This document shows positions 30,862 through 40,123 of a stretch of 64,000 nucleotides of DNA, in pieces (the first letter of the stretch is position 1; each line of letters starts with the position of its first letter). The notes below the pieces were generated by a model, which worked only from the letters and a program-made list of their open reading frames with translations, searched no databases and was not told the DNA's origin. This DNA comes from Mesorhizobium kowhaii (GTDB taxonomy: Bacteria > Pseudomonadota > Alphaproteobacteria > Rhizobiales > Rhizobiaceae): contig NZ_MZXV01000080.1 of assembly GCF_003253745.1 (NCBI RefSeq), positions 1 through 64,000 of the forward strand. Reading direction: 5' to 3'. A program made the translations under genes and the position numbers.

Positions 30862-32724
30862 TTACTTGGTCTGGAAGCGGGCGACCGACAAGAACTTGAC
30901 GGCGTTGCCGGTGAAGCGGTTGGCATCGGCCATCTGGTCGCCGGACTGGAAGCCGGCCGTATAGACCTCGCTCGGCGGGGTATGCACGATGCTGTAGGCG
31001 TAGCCCGGTGCTGTCGTGGCGCTTGAAACGGTGGCGACATGCTCGCCACTGGTCAGCGCCCAGCGGGCGGCCTGCGGCGCTGCGGCAATCACCATGGCTT
31101 TGGGGCCGGGCTTCAGGTCGCGGGCGGTGGCTCTCGATTCCTTGCGCGTCGTCTTCACGCCAGCGCCGATCGCGGCGGCCGGATCGGAACCGGCCGGGCG
31201 GGCAACGACAGCCTCGCGCGGCGATGCGGCATCGGCGCCCGACGGATCGTTGAAGGCCGAACGCGGCTCGGACAAGGTCAAGGACGCGACATGGTACGCG
31301 TCGGCCGCACTACCGACCTGGGCATTGGCTTCGTCGAGCACGGCCTTGACCGCATCCGGCTTGCTATCGGGCCGCGCGCTGGGCAGCACCGAGAAGGCGT
31401 CGGCCGCGGCGCTGCCGCGCTCAGCCGTATCCGCCAGCGCCATCAGCACGTCCTTGCTGGGCGGCGGAGCCAGAGCCGCCGGCAGCGAATTGTCGGGGCG
31501 CCAAGTCGGCAACGGTATATTGTTGACAGCGACCTGGGCCGGGTCCGGGGCGGCCGGATCCGGTGCGGCCGACGGATCGGCCATGCCGAAAGGCACGCTC
31601 GCCGGCGCATGTGCGGTCGCCACGGCCTGCTCGGCGGTGGCTGTCGCATCCGCAGCCGCTGTCGCATCCGCCATGGCAAAAGGAGCATTCTCAGGCGGCT
31701 GGGCGCCGACATCGGCTTTCGGCCGCGGTGCAAAATCAGGCAGCGGAATGCTGCGGGCTGGCAGCGCCGCGATGATCGTCTCCGGCGTATCTTTTTCCGG
31801 CTCCGGAGCCTGCTCCTCGGCAACCTGCGGAACCTCGGCACGCTGTGCATTCTCCGGCGCCACGATGGCGATGCCCGGGAGGTTGCTGGTCTTGGCCGCC
31901 GCAGCCGGCTTCAGGTTTCTAGCCTTGGGCGGGGGTGCCGCCGAAGCGGTCTCGACATCGGCGCTGTCGTCGGCCTCGTCGTCGCCGCCGCCAAAGAAAG
32001 CCGACAGGAACCCACCTGATTTCTTGCTGCTGCCGCCGGCACTGGCCAGCTCGATGGCCGGCGCGCCTGAACCCTTGCGCGCCTTGTAGGAGGCGAGCGC
32101 CTGCTCAAAGCCGGGCAGCGGCCTGCCGTCGCTCGGCACATGCAGCGTCTTGCCATTGGGGAACAGGCTGACCAGTTCCTGGCGGCTGATGCCGGGCCAA
32201 TGGCGCACATTGCCGACATCCATATGGACGAACGGCGAACCGGATGTCGGGTAGTAGCCGACGCCGCCACCCTGCATCTTGAGTCCGATGTTGCGCAGCT
32301 TCTTCAGCGGCACGCCGGGAATGTAGAAGTCCATCGCCTTGCCGAGCATGTGCTGGCTCTTCTCGGCGACGCCCCTGCTGCGGCTGCGCAGCATCGAGTT
32401 CGTCGACGGCGAGCGATAGCCGCAGACGACCTGGATGTAGTCCGTGGCACCGCTTTCCCGATATGCTTCCCAGACCAGATCCAGCAGGCGCGGATCCATC
32501 TTGGTCGGCTCGTTGCGGCGCCAGTCGCGCAGAATGATGTTGATCTTCCTGAGACCCTCCGGAACGTAGCGGCCATTGCGCTTGTAGACGATCTCGGCCT
32601 TCTCGTGGGTGTGGAGGTGATAGAGCTTCAGCGAACGTGTTTCGGCGCTGGCGCCAGTCGCAGCCGCGGCAACAAAACCAAATGCGACAATCAACGCCGC
32701 CAGCCATTTCGGCCAGACGCTCAC
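30862..32724 (-). CDS. DUF882/YcbK-like M15 peptidase-fold protein with long Ala/Pro-rich tail
   Basis: This 620-residue protein has a signal anchor (WPKWLAALIVAFGFVAAAATG) followed by an M15-type zinc peptidase fold (about 30-205). CGYRSPSTNSML, HMLGKAMDF and FVHMDVGNVRHW provide the expected His-Asp-His zinc site. Relatives are thought to act on peptidoglycan crosslinks in the periplasm. The remaining 400 residues are Ala/Pro/Asp-rich and low-complexity, probably a flexible cell-wall linker, with short IPLP.P repeats. GTG 32724 (MSVWPKWL) is preferred because it begins just before the signal sequence; a TTG at 32811 is less likely. Confidence 0.8.
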   Translation of the reverse strand: MSVWPKWLAALIVAFGFVAAAATGASAETRSLKLYHLHTHEKAEIVYKRNGRYVPEGLRKINIILRDWRRNEPTKMDPRLLDLVWEAYRESGATDYIQVVCGYRSPSTNSMLRSRSRGVAEKSQHMLGKAMDFYIPGVPLKKLRNIGLKMQGGGVGYYPTSGSPFVHMDVGNVRHWPGISRQELVSLFPNGKTLHVPSDGRPLPGFEQALASYKARKGSGAPAIELASAGGSSKKSGGFLSAFFGGGDDEADDSADVETASAAPPPKARNLKPAAAAKTSNLPGIAIVAPENAQRAEVPQVAEEQAPEPEKDTPETIIAALPARSIPLPDFAPRPKADVGAQPPENAPFAMADATAAADATATAEQAVATAHAPASVPFGMADPSAAPDPAAPDPAQVAVNNIPLPTWRPDNSLPAALAPPPSKDVLMALADTAERGSAAADAFSVLPSARPDSKPDAVKAVLDEANAQVGSAADAYHVASLTLSEPRSAFNDPSGADAASPREAVVARPAGSDPAAAIGAGVKTTRKESRATARDLKPGPKAMVIAAAPQAARWALTSGEHVATVSSATTAPGYAYSIVHTPPSEVYTAGFQSGDQMADANRFTGNAVKFLSVARFQTK

Positions 32725-33196
32725 GTGATGGTGCCGCCCGTTTGTGTGTCGTTCGATTCTGTTCAAATCAAAAGGCCCTGCAGGCTGCCGTTTGTCCCCG
32801 GATTTGCCCAAACGGATGTGTCGTTTTCACATCCGAATATCGATCCTAATGGTTAATCATCGCTTATTGAAGCCAAAATGCGGTAACACCGTGGCGATAT
32901 CCCGTCAAAAATTGTTCACCGGGTTTCTTGGTAAACCGCTGGTTTAGATCATGTTTCCGCCTTTTTCCGAAACACGATCTGTTACCGCCAGCCTTAATGC
33001 GTGAACAGGCCTGTCCATAGGCCCGCCACATTCCCGCCGAAACCCGATACAGGGCGCATTCTGGCATCGCAAGCTGGCTCCGGCCTTGCGGCCGAAGCAT
33101 GAATCCCGAACCGAAGGTCGGCAAAGCAATGGCGGGAACTGGTTTTCGGAAGAGATTATGCGCTCCAAGGTGTGTTGAGAATCAGGTCAACACACC
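32725..33196. other. Intergenic region between the YcbK-like gene and the response regulator
   Basis: These 472 bases contain no convincing gene. They hold a degenerate copy of the rhizobial intergenic repeat (about 33133-33162, GGGAACTGGTTTTCGGAAGA, then TTATGCG) and a hairpin (33169-33197). An AT-rich patch at 32835-32950 is the probable promoter region of the YcbK-like gene. Confidence 0.5.
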
Positions 33197-33197
33197 C
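33169..33197. terminator. Hairpin directly after the response-regulator gene
   Basis: GGTGTGTTGA and TCAACACACC are perfect 10-bp arms around an 8-9-base loop, ending at the stop codon of the leftward response-regulator gene. There is no U-run, so it may be a processing or stability hairpin rather than an intrinsic terminator. Confidence 0.5.
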
Positions 33198-34756
33198 TAG
33201 GAGGCGAGCCGATCGACGCGGCCGGTCTCCGGGTCGATGCCGTATTCCTTGAGCTTGCGATAAAGCGTCGAGCGGCCGATGCCGAGGCGGCGGGCGACTT
33301 CGCTCATCTGGCCGTTGTAGTGATCGATGGCAAGCTTGATCATCTCGAGTTCGACATCGGCCAGCGCACGCACATTGCCGCGTTCGTCGAGTGCCCGCAA
33401 CGTGCCGAAGCGGGGCTGCAGCCTGGCCGGCGGATCGGGCTCGGTCGCCAAGACACCTTCACCTCGCAAGCCACCCTCGCCGTGCAAGGCTTCCTCGTCG
33501 CGCGGCTCCGTGTCCAGCGGCGCGGACGCAGACGGCAAAACGCCATTGGCGTCGAGATTGACGGTGCCTTCCACCTGCGCCCGGATCTGCGGGAAGTCCT
33601 CCGTGGTCAGCACATCGCCTTCGCAAAGCACCGAGGCCCGAAAGACGGCATTTTCGAGCTGCCGGATGTTTCCCGGCCAGTCATAGGCCTGCAGCACGGC
33701 AAGGGCAGCGGCCGAAATGCCTTGCAGGCGATGACGCGGGTCGGCTGGCGCCACCTTCTCCATGAAATGCGTGACCAGATAGGGGATGTCGTCGCGGCGG
33801 TCGCGCAGCGGCGGCACGAAGATCGGGTAGACGTTCAGCCGATAGAACAAATCCTCGCGGAACTTGCCGTCCTTGACCTGCTGCAGGAGGTTGCGGTGCG
33901 TCGCCGAAATCAGCCTGATGTCGACCCTGACGGTCGAGCGTCCGCCGACCGGGTCGACCTCGCCGTCCTGCACGGCGCGCAGCAGCTTGACCTGCACGTC
34001 GAGCGGCAGATCGCCAATCTCGTCGAGAAACAGCGTTCCCGAATGCGCCTCGACGAACTTGCCGGTGTGCTTATCGGTGGCGCCGGTGAACGAGCCCTTC
34101 TCGTGGCCGAACAGGATCGATTCGACGAGATTGTCGGGAATGGCGCCGCAATTGACAGTGACGAAGGGTTTCGAGCGACGGTCGCCGCTGCCCTGGATGG
34201 CACGCGCCACCAGTTCCTTGCCGACGCCGGACTCGCCCTCGATCAGGATCGGGATGTTGGATGCCGCCGCCTTCTGGCCAAGGCGGATCACCCTGTCCAT
34301 GGCCGGGCTGTGCGTGACCATGTCCTTGAAGGTCAGAAGCCCGCCACGCCGGCGCGACGTACGCTTGACCTCGCCCTCGACGGCCTCGACCTTGAGCGCA
34401 TTGGCAATCGATGCCTGCAGCCTGTCAGGAGAGGCCGGCTTGACGACGAAATCGAAGGCGCCGTGACGCATTGCCGAAACCACGGTCTCGATGCCGCCCT
34501 GGGCGGTCTGCACGATCGTCGGGACATTTATGTCGCGCTCGCGCATCGCCTTCAGCACGCCGATGCCGTCGAGACCGGGCATGACCAGATCGAGGATGAC
34601 CACCGAAACCTCGCGGGCGCTTGGCCCGTCGAGAACATCGAGCGCGGCCGCGCCGCCATCGACGACGGTTGCCGTATAACCGAACCGCGTCACGGCTGCT
34701 TCGAGCAGCCGGCGCTGCACGGGATCGTCATCGACTATGAGTATGGAACCTGTCAT
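33197..34756 (-). CDS. Sigma-54-dependent response regulator (NtrC class)
   Basis: This 519-residue protein has a receiver domain (1-120, phospho-acceptor D56 in VILDLVMPG), an AAA+ domain (about 150-385) with Walker A GESGVGKE and the sigma-54 contact loop reading GSFTGA instead of the usual GAFTGA, and a C-terminal Fis-type helix-turn-helix (MSEVARRLGIGRSTLYRKL). A linker of nearly 100 residues, rich in Glu/Pro/Leu, separates the AAA+ and Fis domains. No histidine kinase is adjacent, so the partner is unknown. ATG 34756 follows the standard start MTGSILIVDDDP. Confidence 0.93.
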   Translation of the reverse strand: MTGSILIVDDDPVQRRLLEAAVTRFGYTATVVDGGAAALDVLDGPSAREVSVVILDLVMPGLDGIGVLKAMRERDINVPTIVQTAQGGIETVVSAMRHGAFDFVVKPASPDRLQASIANALKVEAVEGEVKRTSRRRGGLLTFKDMVTHSPAMDRVIRLGQKAAASNIPILIEGESGVGKELVARAIQGSGDRRSKPFVTVNCGAIPDNLVESILFGHEKGSFTGATDKHTGKFVEAHSGTLFLDEIGDLPLDVQVKLLRAVQDGEVDPVGGRSTVRVDIRLISATHRNLLQQVKDGKFREDLFYRLNVYPIFVPPLRDRRDDIPYLVTHFMEKVAPADPRHRLQGISAAALAVLQAYDWPGNIRQLENAVFRASVLCEGDVLTTEDFPQIRAQVEGTVNLDANGVLPSASAPLDTEPRDEEALHGEGGLRGEGVLATEPDPPARLQPRFGTLRALDERGNVRALADVELEMIKLAIDHYNGQMSEVARRLGIGRSTLYRKLKEYGIDPETGRVDRLAS

Positions 34757-34912
34757 GACTGATACGACTGTGCCCGCCCGAGGAATTCTGCCCTGTGGAC
34801 CATCTTGGCACAGGGTTCTAAATAAGGTTTCAAAAAACCCGGTGAATGAATTCCTTAGGATTTGACCGGCTTCTCGTTTCCCCCTGAACCTCGGCCACGG
34901 AAGGTATCGGCG

Positions 34913-36766
34913 ATGCACATGGTTTCTGGGCACATGGTTTCTGCTCGGCGGCTGACGGCGCCAGCGTCCGGTCAGGGCGCGGCCGAGCTTGGCGACCTGC
35001 CGGAGTGGAACCTTGCCGATCTCTATGCCGGCATGGATGCGCCGGAACTGAAGCGCGACATCGTCAAGGCCGCCGCCGATGCGATCAGCTTCGAGACCCG
35101 ATGGAAGGGTACGCTGGCCGCCGAGGCCGAGCGCGGCAGCGCCGGCAGGCTGGGCGAGGCGCTTGTCGCCTACGAGGCACTGGAGGAACTGATCGGCCGC
35201 ATCGTCTCCTATGCTGGGCTGGTCTATGCCGGAAACACCGCCGATCCGCAGCGCGCCAAGCTCTATGGCGACATCCAGGAGAAGATGACCGACGCCAGCG
35301 CGCACCTTCTGTTCTTTGCGCTCGAACTCAACCTGATCGACGACGGCGCGATCGAAGGCGCGCTTGCCGCCGATCCCGCGTTCGGCCACTACCGGCCCTG
35401 GGTGCTCGATCTGCGCAAGGACAAGCCCTACCAGCTCGAGGACCGCGTCGAGCAGCTTTTCCATGAAAAATCGATCACTGGACGCGGCGCCTGGAACCGG
35501 TTGTTCGACGAGACGATGACCGACCTTCGCTTCGACATTGACGGCGAGGAGCTGACGCTGGAGCCAGCGCTGAACCGCTTGCAGGATGCCGACGGCGAGG
35601 TGCGCCGCCGGGCCGCCGAGGCGCTGGCAGCGACCTTCCGCAAGAATTTGCGCACCTTCACGCTGATCACCAACACGCTGGCCAAGGACAAGGAGATTTC
35701 CGACCGCTGGCGTGGCTTCGAGGACATCGCCGATTCACGCCATCTCGCCAACCGCGTCGAGCGCGGTGTGGTCGATGCCCTCGCATCCGCCGTTCGCGAC
35801 GCCTATCCGCGCCTGTCGCACCGCTATTATGCGATGAAGGCGCGCTGGCTGGGCATGGAGGTGATGAACCACTGGGACCGCAACGCGCCATTGCCGGACA
35901 CGCCCCAGGCGATCATCGGTTGGGACGAGGCCAGGAACACCGTCCTGTCCGCCTATCAGCGCTTTTCGCCCGACATGGCGGAGATCGCGCGGACCTTCTT
36001 CGACCGCAACTGGATCGACGCGCCGGTGCGTCCGGGCAAGTCGCCCGGCGCCTTCTCGCATCCGACCGTGCCGTCGGCGCACCCCTATGTCCTGCTCAAC
36101 TACATGGGCAAGCCGCGCGATGTAATGACGCTGGCGCACGAGCTTGGCCACGGCGTGCATCAGGTGCTGGCCAGCGGCCAGGGCGCGCTGATGGCCTCGA
36201 CGCCGCTGACGCTGGCCGAGACGGCATCCGTCTTCGGCGAGATGCTGACCTTCCGCTCGCTGCTCGACCAGACCACCGACAGGCGCGAGCGCAAGGCCAT
36301 GCTCGCCCAGAAGGTCGAGGACATGATCAACACGGTCGTGCGCCAGATCGCCTTCTACGAATTCGAGCGCAAGGTGCATGCCGAGCGCAAGAATGGCGAA
36401 CTGACCTCCGACAGGCTCGGCCAGTTCTGGCTGGAAGTGCAGGCCGAAAGCCTCGGGCCGGCGATCAAGCTGCGCGAAGGCTACGAGGTGTTCTGGACCT
36501 ACATCCCGCACTTCATCCATTCGCCCTTCTACGTCTATGCCTATGCTTTCGGCGACTGCCTGGTGAACTCGCTTTACGCGGTCTACCAGAATGCCGAGCG
36601 CGGCTTCCAGGACAAGTATTTCGAAATGCTGCGCGCCGGCGGCACCAAACATCATTCCGAGCTTCTGGCGCCCTTCGGCCTTGATGCTACCGATCCCGCC
36701 TTCTGGCAGATCGGGCTTGGCGTCATCAGCGGCCTGATCGACGAGCTGGAAACACTCGACGCTTGA
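34913..36766 (+). CDS. pepF: Oligoendopeptidase F (M3 family)
   Basis: This 617-residue cytoplasmic metallopeptidase hydrolyses short peptides. The zinc site is HELGH at 409-413, with the third ligand in the downstream ETASVFGEMLTF helix. The N-terminal region (LPEWNLADLYAGMDAPELKRD) and length are typical of the PepF branch. ATG 34913 with GGAAGG eight bases upstream is chosen; a TTG further upstream is not needed. The neighbouring response regulator is divergent, leaving 156 bases for both promoters. Confidence 0.92.
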   Translation: MHMVSGHMVSARRLTAPASGQGAAELGDLPEWNLADLYAGMDAPELKRDIVKAAADAISFETRWKGTLAAEAERGSAGRLGEALVAYEALEELIGRIVSYAGLVYAGNTADPQRAKLYGDIQEKMTDASAHLLFFALELNLIDDGAIEGALAADPAFGHYRPWVLDLRKDKPYQLEDRVEQLFHEKSITGRGAWNRLFDETMTDLRFDIDGEELTLEPALNRLQDADGEVRRRAAEALAATFRKNLRTFTLITNTLAKDKEISDRWRGFEDIADSRHLANRVERGVVDALASAVRDAYPRLSHRYYAMKARWLGMEVMNHWDRNAPLPDTPQAIIGWDEARNTVLSAYQRFSPDMAEIARTFFDRNWIDAPVRPGKSPGAFSHPTVPSAHPYVLLNYMGKPRDVMTLAHELGHGVHQVLASGQGALMASTPLTLAETASVFGEMLTFRSLLDQTTDRRERKAMLAQKVEDMINTVVRQIAFYEFERKVHAERKNGELTSDRLGQFWLEVQAESLGPAIKLREGYEVFWTYIPHFIHSPFYVYAYAFGDCLVNSLYAVYQNAERGFQDKYFEMLRAGGTKHHSELLAPFGLDATDPAFWQIGLGVISGLIDELETLDA

Positions 36767-37138
36767 AACGCGCCCGTAGGTCTCATCTGCTCGCAGAACA
36801 GTTTAGCCGGGATGCATATTGGGAACGGCTTATTCTGGCCTAAATATCTGTTCTTGAAGTACTCTCCATGGAAGTTTTCCGATAGCTTTCCACAAGCTCT
36901 ATGATAGCCTTCGTTCCAAGCTCAGCCGGAGCGCATGCGGATCGGCGAGGGAAAGTCTCAGCCGACTGCGACGCTTTGGCGAACGCGACAACGGCCGTTG
37001 GCCATGGCAGGCAAAGCCGATCGCCGACAGCTCGAACCGAAGCCGGCTGTTCTGCGAACCGCGGAATACCATCGAGTAGTCCTTCGCCGAAGGTCATGGA
37101 CCCATGCCACGGCAGACGGATCTGACTGGAGAGAGACA
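36767..37138. other. Intergenic region before the helix-hairpin-helix gene
   Basis: These 372 bases contain no credible gene; an in-frame extension of the next gene has no start support. The first 130 bases are relatively AT-rich and probably include the promoter. No terminator hairpin for pepF was recognised. Confidence 0.4.
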
Positions 37139-37864
37139 ATGGGCACTTTTTTCTACATGCTCCTGGCATTCCTGGCAGGCGTGTTGGTGGGCTGGTTCCT
37201 CTGGGGACGCCTGCGCGGTGAACTCGACAGCTTGCGCGGCGACCTCGACCGCACGCGCAGCGAGCGCGACAGGCTGCGCGCCGACAGCGACCGCCTGACC
37301 GGTGAACTCGATGCATGCGGCAAGACCCGCGCCGACCTTGAGCGCCGGCTGCGCGAAGCGCAGGCAACGCCCGCTGCCGGAACCGGTGCGGCAAAGGCCG
37401 CGAGCCAGGCGCCGGCTGCCCTGATGTCAACGCCAGCCGCGGCCAAATCGGCACCGGCAGCGGCCAAACCGGCGCCAAAGAAGCCGGCGGCGGCCAAGGC
37501 AGCGCCCGCCGCGAAGACCAGCGCACCCAAAGCCAGCGTCCCAAAGGCGACCGCCGCGCCAAAAACGGCAGCACCGGCAAAAGCCACGGCGGCCAAACCA
37601 GCATCTGGCAAGCCGGACAATCTGCGCCGGCTGATCGGCATCGGTCCGGTCAACGAGAAGCTGCTCAAGGCACAAGGCGTCACCAGTTTCGCCCAGATCG
37701 CCGCCTGGACAGCCGCCGATATCAAGCGGATTGAGGATGTCATGAACTTCGACGGCCGCATCGCGCGCGAACGCTGGATCGAACAGGCCAAGCTGCTTGC
37801 CGCCGGCGACGAAACAGAGTTCGCCAAGCAGTTTCCGACAGCGGGAACCGCCAGCAACACCTGA
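37139..37864 (+). CDS. Membrane-anchored protein with C-terminal helix-hairpin-helix domain
   Basis: This 241-residue protein has an N-terminal membrane helix (FYMLLAFLAGVLVGWFLWG, 5-23), a coiled coil (28-80), and an Ala/Lys/Pro linker (about 85-160) with AAAKPAPKKPAAAKAAPA-like repeats. It ends in a helix-hairpin-helix domain (165-230: LIGIGPVNEKLLKAQGVTSF) of the kind annotated as flap-endonuclease-like 5' DNA nuclease. Isolated domains of this type bind DNA or rRNA-associated proteins non-specifically, and no nuclease residues are visible. ATG 37139 has GGAGAG upstream. A strong terminator follows. Confidence 0.75.
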   Translation: MGTFFYMLLAFLAGVLVGWFLWGRLRGELDSLRGDLDRTRSERDRLRADSDRLTGELDACGKTRADLERRLREAQATPAAGTGAAKAASQAPAALMSTPAAAKSAPAAAKPAPKKPAAAKAAPAAKTSAPKASVPKATAAPKTAAPAKATAAKPASGKPDNLRRLIGIGPVNEKLLKAQGVTSFAQIAAWTAADIKRIEDVMNFDGRIARERWIEQAKLLAAGDETEFAKQFPTAGTASNT

Positions 37865-37886
37865 GTGGCGGAAGCAAGATTATTAC

Positions 37887-37922
37887 AAACGGCGGCGCCC
37901 AAGGCGCCGCCGTTTGTTCTTG
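37887..37922 (+). terminator. Rho-independent terminator after the helix-hairpin-helix gene
   Basis: The stem AAACGGCGGCGCC / GGCGCCGCCGTTT (13 bp, loop CAA) is followed by GTTCTT. Confidence 0.85.
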
Positions 37923-38065
37923 GCCGCGATATCGACCCCAAGGTTGGTCCGGAGGTCGGCCCAAAGGTCGGCTTTGAGTGGCAGCGTGCCGTTCCCTCGA
38001 TTGCGCGCGAGCGGCCCCCCATATAGAGCGGTCGACGGCTTCATTGACCGCAGCATCCGAGTCCC

Positions 38066-39211
38066 ATGTCCCTGCCCGCCGCAATTTTCCGCAACGACGA
38101 AAGCGCGCACCAGCTCGTTTTCGACCGGCCGGCCGACATCATCGTGGCGCATGAGGCAAAGGATTTCCTGCCGGCGCTGGCGGCGGCGCAAGCCGCGCAC
38201 GACGCCGGCAAATGGCTGGCCGGCTATTTCTCCTATGAAGCGGGCTACCTGCTCGAACCCAAGCTTGTTCCCTTGCTGCCGGGCGAACGCCGTGCCCCGC
38301 TGGTCTGCCTGGGGGTTTTCGATGCGCCGGTCGAAGAGGCGGTGCCGCCCCGCAACGCAGCGGCGACCAATGGCCCGATCTTCGATGCCCGGGCGACATG
38401 GTCGCTCGAGGACTACGAGAAGCGGTTCTCGCGGCTGCACCAGCACATCAGGCAAGGCGATTGCTACCAGGGCAACCTGACCTTTCCCATTCATGCGCAA
38501 TGGTCGGGTGACCCGCTCGCCGCCTTCGATGCGCTGACCGAACGCCAGCCGGTGAAATATGGCGCGCTGGTCGCGCTCGGTGATCCCATCGTGCTGTCGC
38601 GCTCGCCCGAACTGTTCTTCGAGATCGACGCCTCAGGCATGATCGAGACGCATCCGATGAAGGGTACCGCACCGCGCGGCGCCACCAAGGTCGAGGACGA
38701 GCGGCAGAAGATCTTCCTGCGCAACGACGAGAAGAACCAGGCCGAAAACCGGATGATCGTCGATCTCCTGCGCAACGATATCTCGCTGATCAGCGAGGTC
38801 GGTACGCTGGAGGTGCCGGCGCTGTTCCGCATCGAGACCTATCCGACCGTCCACCAGATGGTGAGCGACGTCAGGGCGAAGTTGCTGCCGGGTCTCAGCA
38901 TCCGTCAGATCTTCGCGGCGCTGTTTCCGTGCGGCTCGATCACCGGCGCGCCAAAAATCCGTGCCATGGAAATCCTGCACGATCTGGAAGGCACGCCGCG
39001 CGACACCTATTGCGGCGCCATCGGCTGGATCGCGCCCGGCGGCACGATGCGCTTTTCCGTGGCGATCCGCACCATCTCGCTCTTTTCCGGCGGCGAGGCC
39101 GTCTACAATGTCGGCGGCGGCGTCGTCTTCGATTCGACGGCTGAGGAGGAGTATCAGGAGTGTCTGCTGAAAGCGCGCTTCGCGACGGGAACACCGCCGA
39201 CTTCCAACTGA
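38066..39211 (+). CDS. pabB: Aminodeoxychorismate synthase component I
   Basis: This 381-residue chorismate-utilising enzyme makes 4-amino-4-deoxychorismate for folate synthesis, with ammonia supplied by a PabA glutaminase not encoded here. The C-terminal two thirds show the family hallmarks RQGDCYQGNLTFP, HPMKGTAPRG, AENRMIVDLLRNDI, and the loop PCGSITGAPKIRAMEIL. It is shorter than E. coli PabB (453), as in other alphaproteobacteria. The next gene, probably pabC, starts 52 bases inside its 3' end. Confidence 0.9.
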   Translation: MSLPAAIFRNDESAHQLVFDRPADIIVAHEAKDFLPALAAAQAAHDAGKWLAGYFSYEAGYLLEPKLVPLLPGERRAPLVCLGVFDAPVEEAVPPRNAAATNGPIFDARATWSLEDYEKRFSRLHQHIRQGDCYQGNLTFPIHAQWSGDPLAAFDALTERQPVKYGALVALGDPIVLSRSPELFFEIDASGMIETHPMKGTAPRGATKVEDERQKIFLRNDEKNQAENRMIVDLLRNDISLISEVGTLEVPALFRIETYPTVHQMVSDVRAKLLPGLSIRQIFAALFPCGSITGAPKIRAMEILHDLEGTPRDTYCGAIGWIAPGGTMRFSVAIRTISLFSGGEAVYNVGGGVVFDSTAEEEYQECLLKARFATGTPPTSN

Positions 39212-39822
39212 TCGAGACCATGCGCTGGGAACCCGGCTCGGGCTTCCTGCGCTTCGATCGCCACCTTGCCCGCCTCTATGGCTCGGCAGCGGAACTCGGC
39301 TTTGCCTGCGACCCGCAAAGGATCGGCGAGGTGCTCGGAAATGCGGTCAGCGGATCCGGCATCGCGTTGCGCACGCGTCTCGCTTTATCGCGCGACGGCG
39401 AAGCGACCGCCTCGGCACAGCCCTATGAACCGCTCGCCGCCGACAAGGTCTGGACGCTGCGGCTGGCGCGGACAAGGCTCGATTCGCACGACACGCTGCT
39501 GCGCCACAAGACCAGCCGGCGCCAGCTCTACAGCCACGCCCGCTCCGAATATCTCATCACCCAGGCCGACGAGGTGTTGCTGGCCAATGAGCGCGGCGAG
39601 ATCTGCGAAGGCACCATCACCAATGTCTTCGCCGATTTAGGCGACGGCATGCTGGCGACGCCGCGGCTCGACTGCGGCTTGCTGGCTGGCGTATTGCGCG
39701 CCGAGCTTCTGGATGAAGGCCGCGCCCGCGAAGCGATCTACAGCTACGGCGATCTGCAGTCGGCCAAGGCGCTGTTCGTCGGCAATTCGCTGCGCGGCTT
39801 GATCCCCGCAAAGTTGGCATGA
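39160..39822 (+). CDS. pabC: Class IV aminotransferase, probable aminodeoxychorismate lyase
   Basis: This 220-residue fold-IV PLP enzyme starts at GTG 39160 inside pabB (GAGGAGG upstream). PLP lysine is in LLRHKTSRRQLY, and EICEGTITNVFADL and LDCGLLAGVLR are typical of PabC/BCAT proteins. Beside pabB the likely reaction is release of pyruvate to give p-aminobenzoate. A later ATG at 39219 is possible and would shorten the overlap. In rhizobia the pair is often a single PabBC fusion; here they are separate but overlapping. Confidence 0.8.
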   Translation: MSAESALRDGNTADFQLIETMRWEPGSGFLRFDRHLARLYGSAAELGFACDPQRIGEVLGNAVSGSGIALRTRLALSRDGEATASAQPYEPLAADKVWTLRLARTRLDSHDTLLRHKTSRRQLYSHARSEYLITQADEVLLANERGEICEGTITNVFADLGDGMLATPRLDCGLLAGVLRAELLDEGRAREAIYSYGDLQSAKALFVGNSLRGLIPAKLA

Positions 39823-39835
39823 CCGGGAGAATGCT

Positions 39836-40123
39836 ATGTTCGTCGTTTCGCTGAACTACAAGGTGCCGCTGACCGAGATCGATCGCTTGCAAGCGGCGCA
39901 TGTCGAATGGCTGAAGGCCTGCTACGCGGACGGCATCTTCGTCGCCTCCGGGCCGAAGAAACCGAGAACCGGCGGCATCATCATCGCGCAATGCCCGCGC
40001 GAAGTCCTCGACGCCAGGCTGGCAGCGGATCCCTTCGCCATGGCAAACGCGGCCGACTATGAAGTCATCGAGTTCCTGGCGCGGATGACCACCGCCGGCC
40101 TGGACACATTCAGGGAAGCATGA
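39836..40123 (+). CDS. YciI-like protein
   Basis: This 95-residue protein has a ferredoxin-like fold (MFVVSLNYKVPLTEIDRLQA, then ADGIFVASGPKKPRTGG), matching the YciI family with its conserved active-site-like His (AAHVEWL) and Asp. Function is unknown; some members hydrolyse or dehydrochlorinate small molecules. Its stop overlaps the start of the DUF3445 gene (ATGA), so the two are co-translated. The operon begins with pabB. Confidence 0.82.
   Translation: MFVVSLNYKVPLTEIDRLQAAHVEWLKACYADGIFVASGPKKPRTGGIIIAQCPREVLDARLAADPFAMANAADYEVIEFLARMTTAGLDTFREA

Noticed and set aside
32864..33168. Small leftward frames of 74-86 codons between the YcbK-like gene and the response regulator
   Set aside because: They run through a degenerate intergenic repeat, lack ribosome-binding sites and show no protein-like pattern.
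33320..34762. 480-codon frame antisense to the response regulator
   Set aside because: No start signals or domains; the response regulator on the minus strand is certain.
34801..34820. Sigma-54 promoter-like TGGCAC before the pepF gene
   Set aside because: The downstream GC element of a -24/-12 promoter is absent at the correct spacing.
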